Translations under genes and position numbers: made by a program
From: a virus
Length of the DNA stretch: 26,859 nt
Strand: one strand, 5' to 3'
Virus record (IMG/VR): IMGVR_UViG_3300034108_000147
Span: 1-26,859 of that record
In this document: piece after piece, positions 5,069-13,168 of the stretch
Layout: each line of letters starts with the position of its first letter
Position numbering within the stretch: the stretch's first letter is position 1
The notes under the pieces: generated by a model
What the model was told of the DNA's origin: nothing
What the model saw: only the letters and a program-made list of their open reading frames with translations
Database searches by the model: none

Positions 5069-5719
5069 ATGGATATATTAAACTGGGTATACCTACTCAA
5101 AAACAAACTGGTAAAAACTACAGTACAAGATCCTACACAAGATCTTGTAATACTTGGTAACAATGTATCTTACGCTAAACGCGGAGACAAGTACCAGTCT
5201 TATGGTATGACCGTAGAAGATTTTGCTGCATCTATAGTACCTGCTCCAGGTACTCAAATGAACTATGTAACGGGTATATTAGATCCAGAAGCAGAAAGTG
5301 ATTTTATACAGTTACCTGATACTATTACAACCGATGCTTTAATTTTATACAATACTTACAAATTAGGTGGTATTGTAAACTTTAATGGGATAGGTGTATT
5401 ATCTTATTCATACCTAATTGGTGTAATATCAGGAGATGCTAGACTTAGATTAATTAATGATGCTAGTGTGATTGGCGCTACTGGCGTAGCTACATATACT
5501 GGAGTATCTGGTACGTTTACAGTAAACGCTTTAGTAAGAGACGCAAGTACAGGAGCCGCTATACCACTTACATTTGCAACGATTGTGCTAGATAATACAA
5601 TAGCAGGACCGGAAGATTACTTTGTATCTATTGTAGCAACTGCTGGAGCATCTTGGGTAGGTACAGCATACATAGATATTGAGTTTATGTCTGACCAAAC
5701 ACTATCTTACTTTAACTAA
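5069..5719 (+). CDS. Virion appendage protein with shared anchor module (216 aa)
   Basis: The third consecutive gene with the anchor module: MDILNWVYLLKNKLVKTT, DLVILGNNVSYAKRGDKYQ, YGM and DFAAS. After about residue 60 the sequence becomes a strand-rich domain with many Gly, Thr, Val and Ala residues, typical of jelly-roll or tail-surface folds, and not similar by eye to the C-terminal parts of the two preceding genes. A common anchor with three different distal domains suggests a mixed set of appendages. No enzyme motif is visible. Confidence 0.7.
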   Translation: MDILNWVYLLKNKLVKTTVQDPTQDLVILGNNVSYAKRGDKYQSYGMTVEDFAASIVPAPGTQMNYVTGILDPEAESDFIQLPDTITTDALILYNTYKLGGIVNFNGIGVLSYSYLIGVISGDARLRLINDASVIGATGVATYTGVSGTFTVNALVRDASTGAAIPLTFATIVLDNTIAGPEDYFVSIVATAGASWVGTAYIDIEFMSDQTLSYFN

Positions 5720-5733
5720 TAAAACTTAAACAT

Positions 5734-5904
5734 ATGTCATTAAGAAAAGGATCATTAGAAGAATATTATAACAGTGTACCTGGTATGAAATCTGCAGGAT
5801 GCGAGACTCCTAAACCAGGTGCTAAGCCAACGTGTTATCAGGATAAGGTAGAGCCTGATACACGGGCAAAGTTAAATCTTTATATAGCCCCTCCAAGAAA
5901 CTAA
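5734..5904 (+). CDS. Small hypothetical protein (56 aa)
   Basis: ATG at 5734 to TAA at 5902-5904 encodes 56 residues: it begins MSLRKGSLEEYYNSVPGMKS and ends LNLYIAPPRN. It has two cysteines (C23 and C34), is mildly basic and fills the gap between two structural genes with little spacer on either side. The MSL opening resembles that of the next gene, whose start it precedes by 14 bases. No family is recognised; it may be a small virion or assembly protein. It is too short for simple ORF calling, but spacing and codon use fit the neighbours. Confidence 0.6.
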   Translation: MSLRKGSLEEYYNSVPGMKSAGCETPKPGAKPTCYQDKVEPDTRAKLNLYIAPPRN

Positions 5905-5918
5905 TAACTAATTAAGAT

Positions 5919-6860
5919 ATGTCACTAGGAAACGGAAACCCAAAAGAAGGAGATAAAGGCTCTAACTTTAACTACGAGCTAAAAGTATTACAAGGACTTC
6001 AGTGTACTTGTGATCAACTTAAAATTATTGATGCTAATACCGATGATGTAGAATTTTTACTTTCATCAATACTTACTACACTTCAAGCTAGTACAGAGTA
6101 TGAAGCTAAGTTTGTAGTAGATACTTGTAATAGTGATACGGTATATTTAGAGGTAAGGGTATGGAATCCTGATACATCTACCTGGGGCCCAATTACATAT
6201 TATCTACCAGGTAGTACAACACCTGTAGTTCCTCCAGGGGCGGCTACTCCAGGATGTTTAGTATATGCAGATCCTTCTGCTGTATTAGCACTTATATTAG
6301 GAGCTATTCAAGCAGGTAATGCTATTCTTACTGATATTGAAACTAGTGTTCAACTTATAGATAATTGTGTAGGAACAGATGGGGTTACAGCACCTGCAAA
6401 CTCTTTTGTTATAGCAGGTGTTACAGCTAGTGGAATTCAACAAACTGTTGAGGTAAATGCAAGTGGACACGTTAATATTTCAGATGGTGGAGGTTCTATT
6501 ACTGTAGATGGCACCGTAGCGGTATCATCATTACCCTCTGTAGCAATATCTTCATTACCTAATGAAGGTCAGCAGACAATGGCTAACTCTATATCAGTTG
6601 CCCTTGCTAGTGATCAAGCAGGTGTTCAAAGAACTCCTGCATTCCTTAGACCTACTGGTACATCGGGTACTATAACTGCAGGTAAATATTCAGCATCGTT
6701 CGCTAGTGTAGGAACCGCTGATGCAACAGTTGGTGGTATTACCCTTAAGCCAGGTGAATCATTAAACTTTGATGCAGGCGCTATTAACAATACCTTAGCT
6801 GCAATAACTTATAGTACCACAACTGCGGGAGCTGAGTTAATAATTATAACACTTGCATAA
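5919..6860 (+). CDS. Tail/appendage structural protein (313 aa)
   Basis: The N-terminus (MSLGNGNPKEGDKGSNFNYE) is followed by a region with three cysteines (QCTCDQL, VDTC) and a Pro-rich linker near residue 100. The middle contains NSISVALASDQAGV at about residues 223-236, a phrase of the kind seen often in phage tail and baseplate-associated proteins. The C-terminal 70 residues (TAGKYSASFASVGTA and onward to IIITLA) look like a small beta domain. It follows the fibre genes and is two bases from the next gene, so a virion-surface role is the best reading. No enzymatic residues are recognised. Confidence 0.65.
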   Translation: MSLGNGNPKEGDKGSNFNYELKVLQGLQCTCDQLKIIDANTDDVEFLLSSILTTLQASTEYEAKFVVDTCNSDTVYLEVRVWNPDTSTWGPITYYLPGSTTPVVPPGAATPGCLVYADPSAVLALILGAIQAGNAILTDIETSVQLIDNCVGTDGVTAPANSFVIAGVTASGIQQTVEVNASGHVNISDGGGSITVDGTVAVSSLPSVAISSLPNEGQQTMANSISVALASDQAGVQRTPAFLRPTGTSGTITAGKYSASFASVGTADATVGGITLKPGESLNFDAGAINNTLAAITYSTTTAGAELIIITLA

Positions 6861-6862
6861 TT

Positions 6863-7645
6863 ATGAGTACACAGATAACAACAGTACCTACTCCTACACC
6901 TACGGGTTTTAAGTATAACATATCGGTATATTCTGGCACAGGCCCTTTGCCAGCAGCAACATCAGGACAAGCTATCCTTTTGTTTTTGGACGATGGTTCA
7001 GGTAGTATAACGTTTGAAGGGCTATCAATTTCATCAACAGATGCAAATGGTCTTAACGCAGCTTCTTTTATTTTACCTGACTTAAATAAACAACCTTTAA
7101 CCCTATTTATTAACTCTTCTAGCTATACTACATTTAATAATGTTGCATCTGTAACAGTTGTAGGGGGAGCATATTTTGTTACTTCAAATGATTACAGAGG
7201 TACTGATCCAAATACCTTAAATGGTAAAGTTGGTTACTTTGAGTTTGGAACAAGTCAAAGTGTACCTACGTACAATGGTTATAGCATGGCCGGTAATTTA
7301 ATGGCGCAAACTGTAACTACAGGTACTTTTTATATAGGCGTTGGTGGATTTTCAGCGGCTCTTACAGAAAGTGCCAGATCAGTTCCTGTAGCTGTTTCAC
7401 AAGGTAGTATACAGGACGCATACCTTAAAACAGCGGGTGTAATGACGGGTAGTATGGAACTAACAATTATGATTACCGGTGTTGCTGTAGGTACTCCTTA
7501 TACAATACCTACGGGTAGTGCGGCAGGAAGTTATACTTTCTTAAGTTCTGCCGGTCTTTCAAATGGAAATACAGTAAGCATAAGAGTTAGACAATCAACA
7601 GCAACAAGCTCAGGAGTAAATGGATTTGGTTGGGTTATTAAATAA
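6863..7645 (+). CDS. Virion structural protein, probably tail-associated (260 aa)
   Basis: The protein is rich in Ser, Thr, Gly and Val with almost no long helices and very few charged residues. It opens with a short Pro/Thr-rich arm (MSTQITTVPTPTPTGF), then beta-type sequence. The composition and place in the fibre block support a surface or tail protein; no family is named. The preceding gene ends two bases before its start. Confidence 0.6.
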   Translation: MSTQITTVPTPTPTGFKYNISVYSGTGPLPAATSGQAILLFLDDGSGSITFEGLSISSTDANGLNAASFILPDLNKQPLTLFINSSSYTTFNNVASVTVVGGAYFVTSNDYRGTDPNTLNGKVGYFEFGTSQSVPTYNGYSMAGNLMAQTVTTGTFYIGVGGFSAALTESARSVPVAVSQGSIQDAYLKTAGVMTGSMELTIMITGVAVGTPYTIPTGSAAGSYTFLSSAGLSNGNTVSIRVRQSTATSSGVNGFGWVIK

Positions 7646-7655
7646 AGCTATAACA

Positions 7656-7859
7656 ATGGAATACACATATTTACCAGTAGAAAATACAACTCTTACGGAG
7701 TTGAGAACAGATAAGTTTATCTTTATGTTAGATAGTACTGAACCTGTTTATGATAAGATGCTTACAGATTTCCAGGACCCTATAAATATAGAAAGATTCA
7801 TAGCTTTACTTGAAGAAGACTCTAGTACAGCGTTTCAGATTTATAATGAAACTGTCTGA
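7656..7859 (+). CDS. Small acidic hypothetical protein (67 aa)
   Basis: I chose the ATG at 7656 because it follows the upstream stop at 7645 by ten bases; an in-frame ATG at 7620 would overlap that gene by 26 bases. The 67-residue product (MEYTYLPVENTTLTELRTDK to AFQIYNETV) is acidic and probably alpha/beta, with no family recognised. It ends the fibre block, 45 bases before the membrane-anchored coiled-coil gene. Confidence 0.6.
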   Translation: MEYTYLPVENTTLTELRTDKFIFMLDSTEPVYDKMLTDFQDPINIERFIALLEEDSSTAFQIYNETV

Positions 7860-7904
7860 GTTTAAGTATAAATTTCGTATATTATAAGTATATATATTTA
7901 AGTT

Positions 7905-8258
7905 ATGGGATCAGCAGAAGCGTGGGTATTTACCACTAAAGATGTTATCTGGATAGTGATGACAATAGGTACAGGTTTATCAGCATACTATGCTCTTAGA
8001 CAAGAGATAGGGAAGTTGAAAGGGAAGGTGGATAAACTCGCAAGTGACATGGACTCCCTAGAAACAGATCTTATGGCTAAAGAGACAAGCATCTATAACA
8101 GAATGGAAATACTTAAAGAAGATCAGAAGGCTGCTCACGAGAAGCTTGATCTAAAGATGGATAACCTTACTACGCACATGACTCAGTTGAGTACTAACAT
8201 TGCAGAGTTAACAGGATACATAAAGGCTAAGAGAGAAGAAGACGGTAAACGAGCTTAA
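7905..8258 (+). CDS. Membrane-anchored coiled-coil protein, holin/spanin-like candidate (117 aa)
   Basis: Residues about 8-26 (VFTTKDVIWIVMTIGTGLSA) form one hydrophobic helix, followed by a long heptad-like coiled coil (residues about 30-110: EIGKLKGKVDKLASDMDSLE and onward). One N-terminal membrane helix plus a coiled coil is the layout of several phage lysis-associated membrane proteins (spanin inner subunit, some holins) and of some tail-membrane proteins. No endolysin is found beside it, so lysis is only a candidate role. A strong intrinsic terminator at 8276-8317 ends this transcription unit. Confidence 0.6.
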   Translation: MGSAEAWVFTTKDVIWIVMTIGTGLSAYYALRQEIGKLKGKVDKLASDMDSLETDLMAKETSIYNRMEILKEDQKAAHEKLDLKMDNLTTHMTQLSTNIAELTGYIKAKREEDGKRA

Positions 8259-8275
8259 CTCTTAAGTATTAGGTG

Positions 8276-8317
8276 CCCGCTTAGCATACCGTAAGATCTG
8301 CTAGCGGGTCTTTTTTT
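8276..8317 (+). terminator. Intrinsic terminator
   Basis: CCCGCTTAGC at 8276-8285 pairs with GCTAGCGGG at 8300-8308 (one bulged T), followed by TCTTTTTTT. It separates the appendage block from the packaging operon. Confidence 0.85.
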
Positions 8318-8326
8318 GTGTAAACA

Positions 8327-8357
8327 TTTGGAGTTTAAACTTTTTATCATATATTTG
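8327..8357 (+). promoter_or_regulatory. Promoter of the packaging operon
   Basis: TTTG at 8327-8330, 19 bp and TATATTTG at 8350-8357 match the Bacteroidota consensus exactly, directly after a terminator and 23 bp before the next ATG. Two GTTTAAAC palindromes, at 8333-8340 and 8357-8364, flank the -7 box and could be an operator. Confidence 0.8.
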
Positions 8358-8380
8358 TTTAAACCTAAATAAGTTACATC

Positions 8381-8608
8381 ATGGAAAACCAACAGAAAGA
8401 GATGTCAAAAGAAGAGATGGCTGAAAGAAAAGCTAAGCTCACACAGTTCTATAAAGAACAAGCAGAGTTTCTTAAAGTACAACTAGTATATGAAACTCTT
8501 GTTGCTGATATTGAAGATCAAAGAGCACGTGCAACATTTGCACAAGCTAAGATTGCTCAAATGTTAGCAGGCCCTTCACAAGAAGAACCCTCTAATCCTG
8601 AAGAATAA
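8381..8608 (+). CDS. Small helical acidic protein (75 aa)
   Basis: The 75-residue product (MENQQKEMSKEEMAERKAKL, ending QEEPSNPEE) is almost all charged helix, with an acidic Pro-containing tail. It is the first gene of the packaging operon, 23 bases after the perfect promoter, and its TAATG overlap with the next gene implies coupled translation. Small helical proteins in this position can be assembly factors, but no family is recognised here. Confidence 0.7.
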   Translation: MENQQKEMSKEEMAERKAKLTQFYKEQAEFLKVQLVYETLVADIEDQRARATFAQAKIAQMLAGPSQEEPSNPEE

Positions 8609-9012
8609 TGGCTATAGTAAATCAGGTACGCAAGACTGTTAAGATGGACTTATGGAGTATAGTTAAGTTCCAACTTGCTGTACACTCACATCTTAAGACA
8701 ATGAATGTATCAGATTTAGATCTTAACTGTTTAACTTTCTTAGCATTATCAGGGGAGACAGAGCTTACTGAGTTCTGTGAAAGCGCTACCAAGAATAAGA
8801 TTTTTAGTAGTGCTCAGTCAGTAAGAAACGCTGTAACTAAGGCAGAGAAGAAGAATCTTCTTGTAAAGAATGGTAAGAATAGAAAGACAATTACACTGAA
8901 TCCGGAACTAAACATTCAGATACAAGGTAACATATTATTGGACTATAAATTTGTAAGAGTTGAAACCAAAGAAGTTGAAAGAACTCCTGAAGGAGTTCAG
9001 TCAGAAGTTTGA
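8608..9012 (+). CDS. Winged-helix DNA-binding protein (134 aa)
   Basis: Residues about 46-84 form a helix-turn-helix (LALSGETELTEFCESATKNK, then SSAQSVRNAVTKAEKKNLL) and are followed by a wing-like segment (VKNGKNRKTITLNPEL, about 86-101). This is the layout of phage winged-helix proteins that bind DNA. In the packaging operon it could be a regulator of late genes or a DNA-recognition subunit for packaging; the sequence does not decide. The 3' end overlaps the next gene by 53 bases. Confidence 0.6.
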   Translation: MAIVNQVRKTVKMDLWSIVKFQLAVHSHLKTMNVSDLDLNCLTFLALSGETELTEFCESATKNKIFSSAQSVRNAVTKAEKKNLLVKNGKNRKTITLNPELNIQIQGNILLDYKFVRVETKEVERTPEGVQSEV

Positions 9013-9349
9013 TGATCCTGCTTTAACAGAAGATATAGTTCAGCACTACTGGCTATACCTTAGGAAAGCAATGACCAACAAAGAACACTTTAATTTTTCA
9101 TTAAAGGGCTTAGGAAATTTTATGATAAATGAGAAAAAGTTAGACCGTGTATTAGCAAAGAGTCATGTGCATCTTAAAAGTTTAAACCCCAAGGAGTTTA
9201 AATCCTTTGCTAGGTATGATGCTGTTTTACATAATCATGAACAGCTAGCTAAAATCAAAGATATGATAGTTCAAGAGAATAGAAAAGGTATAACACTAAA
9301 AGTAAACAGGGTCAATGCTCAAAAAAATAAAGAAAATCTGGGAGAATAA
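8960..9349 (+). CDS. HU/IHF-like DNA-binding protein (129 aa), TTG start
   Basis: Residues about 20-55 match the front half of the HU/IHF fold: two helices (LTEDIVQHYWLYLRKAMTNK) then FSLKGLGNFMINEK, where GLGNF at 50-54 stands for the GFGxF signature. The DNA-wrapping arm of HU is not recognisable; a helical charged segment follows. Related IHF-like genes occur near the packaging genes of crAss-like phages. There is no ATG before codon 38, inside the fold, so a TTG at 8960 (or 8975) must be the start, giving 53 bases of overlap with the previous gene. Roles in DNA condensation or packaging are inferred. Confidence 0.5.
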   Translation: MKPKKLKELLKEFSQKFDDPALTEDIVQHYWLYLRKAMTNKEHFNFSLKGLGNFMINEKKLDRVLAKSHVHLKSLNPKEFKSFARYDAVLHNHEQLAKIKDMIVQENRKGITLKVNRVNAQKNKENLGE

Positions 9350-9641
9350 GTGGCTCATTCTTGAAGGAGTCCTTAACTATTACTTTACTAGAAAGAAGAT
9401 TAAGCGTGTTGCCTATTGGCGCAATGAGATATGTAAGACCTGTCCTCTGTTTGATTCAGAAGGATCTAAGTGTGAGATACCAGGTACACAGCCTTGTTGT
9501 GGTGATTGCGGCTGCTCTCTTAAGTATAAGACTTATAGCATGTCTTCATCCTGCCCACAAGGTAGATGGTTTGCTGTAATGACAGAAGAAGAAGAAGATG
9601 ATATGAATGCTAAACTAGAAAATCATGGCAATACTATTTAA
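9315..9641 (+). CDS. Cysteine-rich zinc-binding protein (108 aa)
   Basis: A basic, aromatic N-terminal 35 residues precede a cysteine cluster: C40-x2-C43, C53, C61-C62, C65-x-C67 and C80, eight in all, in the phrases CKTCPLF and CCGDCGCS. This pattern fits one or two zinc sites. A following segment, GRWFAVMTEEEEDD, is acidic. Similar Cys-rich proteins precede the nuclease in other Bacteroidota phages, from memory. It overlaps the previous gene by 35 bases and the next by 17. No function can be named. Confidence 0.6.
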   Translation: MLKKIKKIWENKWLILEGVLNYYFTRKKIKRVAYWRNEICKTCPLFDSEGSKCEIPGTQPCCGDCGCSLKYKTYSMSSSCPQGRWFAVMTEEEEDDMNAKLENHGNTI

Positions 9642-10440
9642 AGCTGATACACATACTTATACCAGCATTGATCCTAGTGAGAACATCTCATGGGTTAGTG
9701 TAACAGGTATTATATCTAAATTTAAAAAACCTTTTGATCCAGATGTTGTAGCTGAGAAATCTATTAAGAACAATAGAAGCAAGTGGTACTGGATGCAAGC
9801 TGAAGATGTGAAAGAAGCTTGGAGAAATGAATCACAGAAAGCTGTTAATCTTGGTACATGGTATCATAACCAAAGAGAGCTTGCTTATACATCATGTAGC
9901 ACCATAGAAAAAGATGGTTGTATAGTACCTATTTTTAAACCTGTTGAAATTGATGGAATTAAGAATGCACCGGATCAAAAACTTGTAGAAGGTATATATC
10001 CTGAGCATATGACGTATCTTAAGAGTGCGGGGCTATGTGGTCAAGCGGATAGAATAGAAGTAATTAATGGAAAGGTCAACATATATGATTACAAAACTAA
10101 TAAAGAAATCAAAACAGAGTCTTACATTAATTGGGAAGGAGTTAGTGATAGAATGCTTCCTCCACTCAGTCATCTGGATGATTGTAATCTTAACTATTAT
10201 GCATTACAGTTAAGTTTTTATATGTATATGATTCTTAAACATAATCCTAAGCTTAAGCCCGGGAAGATGGTTATAGAACATATCTTATTTGAAGAAGCTG
10301 GTAAAGATGCTTATGATAACAGAGTTGTATTATATGACATGTCAGGAGAACCTGTTGTAAACTCAGTTGTAGAATATGAGGCACCTTACCTTAAGAATGA
10401 AGTGATAAGTATAATAAACCTTTTAAAAGATGCTAGTTAA
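9625..10440 (+). CDS. PD-(D/E)XK nuclease, RecB/Cas4-like (271 aa)
   Basis: The RecB/Cas4-type motifs are in order: GTWYHNQRE with H81 and E85 (motif I), GLCGQADR with D142 (metal ligand), IYDYKTNK with D155 and K157 (catalytic core), and YYALQLSFYMYM with Q195 (motif IV). It is thus probably an active Mg-dependent DNA nuclease. No iron-sulfur cysteine cluster of the Cas4 type is evident. Nucleases of this superfamily lie beside the terminase in crAss-like phages and may trim or resolve branched replicated DNA before packaging; that role is inferred. It overlaps its neighbours by 17 and 11 bases. Confidence 0.75.
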   Translation: MAILFKADTHTYTSIDPSENISWVSVTGIISKFKKPFDPDVVAEKSIKNNRSKWYWMQAEDVKEAWRNESQKAVNLGTWYHNQRELAYTSCSTIEKDGCIVPIFKPVEIDGIKNAPDQKLVEGIYPEHMTYLKSAGLCGQADRIEVINGKVNIYDYKTNKEIKTESYINWEGVSDRMLPPLSHLDDCNLNYYALQLSFYMYMILKHNPKLKPGKMVIEHILFEEAGKDAYDNRVVLYDMSGEPVVNSVVEYEAPYLKNEVISIINLLKDAS

Positions 10441-10948
10441 GTTATTTGATATACAGGATGGGGTGATGGTACCAAGTGAAAGCTGTTATACATTACCTAC
10501 ACTTAGAAGAATCATGGATGAGTATCCTGAGAATTACATAAAAGTATATCAGTATTTATTCTATATGAGTTGTCCGAACCCAGACATTAACCCTTTTTTC
10601 CATATTGCAGATGATGATAAGGAAGAGTTTGTACTAGTTGAGATAGATGCAGATTTTACTTCTGAGGATGACTTTATCCCCGGAGCGCTAGAGTTCTGTA
10701 GAAAATTATATGAGACACCAACATCTAGAGCTTACAATGGTATCAAGCAAATGCTTGATAGACTTGGTAAGTATATGGAGGTAACCAATATAACTGATGG
10801 TAGAGATGGTAACTTAACAGCACTTATAAATGCTGCAGCAAAATACCAGCAAATACGTGATGCTTATAAGGGTGCTTATAAAGATCTTCAAGAAGAACAA
10901 GGGGGTCGCGCACGCGGGGGTGCAGGACTTGCATATGATCAAATGTAA
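10430..10948 (+). CDS. Conserved protein before TerL, possible small terminase (172 aa)
   Basis: The 172-residue product is acidic and mostly helical, ending EEQGGRARGGAGLAYDQM. It overlaps the nuclease gene by 11 bases and ends five bases before TerL. The small terminase subunit commonly sits directly before TerL, and proteins of this size and helical content fit, but no helix-turn-helix is obvious. The Arg/Gly-rich tail could bind nucleic acid or the large subunit. Identification rests on position only. Confidence 0.55.
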   Translation: MLVKLFDIQDGVMVPSESCYTLPTLRRIMDEYPENYIKVYQYLFYMSCPNPDINPFFHIADDDKEEFVLVEIDADFTSEDDFIPGALEFCRKLYETPTSRAYNGIKQMLDRLGKYMEVTNITDGRDGNLTALINAAAKYQQIRDAYKGAYKDLQEEQGGRARGGAGLAYDQM

Positions 10949-10953
10949 TTAAT

Positions 10954-13167
10954 ATGCTACAACAAACTGATATAGAAATTCCTACATGGGAAAATGGAGA
11001 GTGGTCAGTGACCACCTTTCCTACTCGTGATGATTTCAAGGACTTTGTATTTAGCATATTTAAAGAACCTGGTCAGTATGAGTTTGATGAGACTAGCAAG
11101 ATGTTTAATGAACAAGCTAGACACTTTAATGAGTTTAACTTTTATTGCAAGGCCCCACAAGGAACTAAAGATTTTATAATATTTTGGAATGACCAGAAGA
11201 ATAAATGTAGAGTAGGGGCTATATATAAAAATAATGGTAATGCTTGGTATATACCACGTGACTATTATATGTGGTTAAACTTTCTACCTATCTTCAATAA
11301 AGAGATTCAAAAGTTTGGTTTTGCTGATGTAAGAGATGCTCAGTATCACTTAGCCCTATATGAATGTCTAGCAGAGTTACATTATAGACATGCTGCTATT
11401 TTAAAGAAACGTCAGATTGCATCATCATACTACCATGCGGGTAAGCTAATTAATCAGATCTGGTTTGAGGAAGGAGTTACTCTTAAGATGGGCGCTAGTC
11501 TTAAAGACTATATCAATGAGAAAGGTACTTGGAAATTCCTTAATGAATATGAGGCTTTCTTAAATCAGCACACAGCTTGGTACCGTCCTATGAACCCTAA
11601 CAAGGTCATGATGTGGCAACAAAAGATTGAGACTACTACAGGTATTCAGAAACGTAAAACAGAGATAGGACTTAAAGGTGTAATGCAAGGTATGTCTTTT
11701 GAGAAGGACCCTACTAATGGTGTAGGTGGACCATGTAAGTACTTCTTTCATGAGGAAGCAGGTATTGCTCCTAAGATGGATACAACATTTGAGTACATAC
11801 GTCCTGCTATGAAATCAGGATTCATGACCACCGGAATGTTTATTGCTGCAGGATCTGTGGGTGACTTGTCTCAGTGTGATCCACTTAAGAAAATGATCAC
11901 TAGACCAGATGCTAATGATATATATTCAGTTGAATCTAATCTTATTGATGAGACCGGTATTTCTGGTAGAACAGGATTATTTATTCCTGAGCAATGGTCA
12001 ATGCCTCCCTTTATTGATCAGTACGGTAACTCTAAAGTAGAAGAGGCTCTTATTGCATTAGATGAACAGTTTGCTGAATGGAAAAGAGAACTTGCTCCTC
12101 AAGAATATCAACTCCGTATATCTCAGCATCCTAGAAATATTAAAGAAGCATTTGATTTTAGAACAGTATCAATGTTTCCACAGCATTTGGTTACTGCTCA
12201 GATCCGTAGAATTGAGGACAAATCATATCCATATGAGTATCTAGATATTTATAGAAGTGATAAAGGAGATGTATCTGTAGCAGATACAAATAAGTTACCT
12301 ATAACAGAATTTCCTATTACAAAAACTACTGAGGATAAAACAGGAGTACTTGTGGTATATGAGCGTCCGGTTAAAGACCCTGAGTTTGGAATGTACTATG
12401 CTAGTGTTGACCCCGTGGGTGAAGGAAAAACCACAACATCAGAATCCCTATGCTCTATCTATGTATATAAGACTCCTGTAGAAGTAACTAAAAATGATGG
12501 TGAACTTGTTGAGACTTATATAGAACAAGATAAAATTGTAGCTGCTTGGTGCGGACGTTTTGATGATATTAATAAAACTCATGAGAGATTAGAACTTATT
12601 ATAGAATGGTATAACGCATGGACTATTGTTGAGAATAATATTAGTCAGTTTATCAATTATATGATGTTTAGAAAAAAACAGAAGTATCTTGTACCCAGAT
12701 CTCAGATCTTATTCCTAAAAGACATTGGTGCTAATGCTAATGTGTTCCAAGAATATGGTTGGAGAAATACAGGGACTTTATTTAAAAGTCATATGTTAAG
12801 TTATGCTATTGACTTCCTAAAAGAAGAGTTACATGAAGAAACTACCAAGGATGGTAAGATAGTTAAGACAACATATGGTATAGAGCGTATCCCAGACATA
12901 ATGTTACTCAGAGAAATGATGGCATATAGGGATGGAGTTAACGTGGATAGACTTGTATCATTTGCAGCTTTAGTAGCTTTTGCTAAAGTACAACAGGCAA
13001 ATAGAGGTTATAAAAAGCGCTATGAAGAAACTGGAGCGGGAAAAAACTTGGATAACCGCAATAATTTCAGTAAATTAAATAAGAGCCCGTTCCGTCACAT
13101 GGGTGGTGGAGGGCATAAGTTTGATGGTATGCCAATGCCACGCTCAGCATTTAAAAATTTAAGATAG
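10954..13167 (+). CDS. terL: Terminase large subunit (ATPase and nuclease, 737 aa)
   Basis: This packaging motor pumps DNA into the prohead and cuts it. Landmarks: an atypical Walker A region, KKRQIASSYY at residues 151-160, lacking the usual GK[ST]; Walker B-like YFFHEEAG with E267/E268; then a nuclease domain with YYASVDPVGEG (D486), WTIVENN (E560) and GVNVDRLVSF (D665), the acidic triad of RNase H-fold terminase nucleases. Length and order match large terminases of crAss-like and related phages. The final 50 residues are Gly/Arg/Met-rich (HMGGGGHKFDGMPMPR). It is followed after one base by the portal gene. Confidence 0.85.
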   Translation: MLQQTDIEIPTWENGEWSVTTFPTRDDFKDFVFSIFKEPGQYEFDETSKMFNEQARHFNEFNFYCKAPQGTKDFIIFWNDQKNKCRVGAIYKNNGNAWYIPRDYYMWLNFLPIFNKEIQKFGFADVRDAQYHLALYECLAELHYRHAAILKKRQIASSYYHAGKLINQIWFEEGVTLKMGASLKDYINEKGTWKFLNEYEAFLNQHTAWYRPMNPNKVMMWQQKIETTTGIQKRKTEIGLKGVMQGMSFEKDPTNGVGGPCKYFFHEEAGIAPKMDTTFEYIRPAMKSGFMTTGMFIAAGSVGDLSQCDPLKKMITRPDANDIYSVESNLIDETGISGRTGLFIPEQWSMPPFIDQYGNSKVEEALIALDEQFAEWKRELAPQEYQLRISQHPRNIKEAFDFRTVSMFPQHLVTAQIRRIEDKSYPYEYLDIYRSDKGDVSVADTNKLPITEFPITKTTEDKTGVLVVYERPVKDPEFGMYYASVDPVGEGKTTTSESLCSIYVYKTPVEVTKNDGELVETYIEQDKIVAAWCGRFDDINKTHERLELIIEWYNAWTIVENNISQFINYMMFRKKQKYLVPRSQILFLKDIGANANVFQEYGWRNTGTLFKSHMLSYAIDFLKEELHEETTKDGKIVKTTYGIERIPDIMLLREMMAYRDGVNVDRLVSFAALVAFAKVQQANRGYKKRYEETGAGKNLDNRNNFSKLNKSPFRHMGGGGHKFDGMPMPRSAFKNLR

Positions 13168-13168
13168 T

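Noticed and set aside
7905-8258. Complete lysis cassette
   Set aside because: Only one membrane coiled-coil protein is present; no endolysin with a recognised catalytic motif is in the window.
12062-12244. Short ORFs inside TerL, portal and capsid genes
   Set aside because: They lie in other frames within long, well-supported genes and have no start signals or family features.
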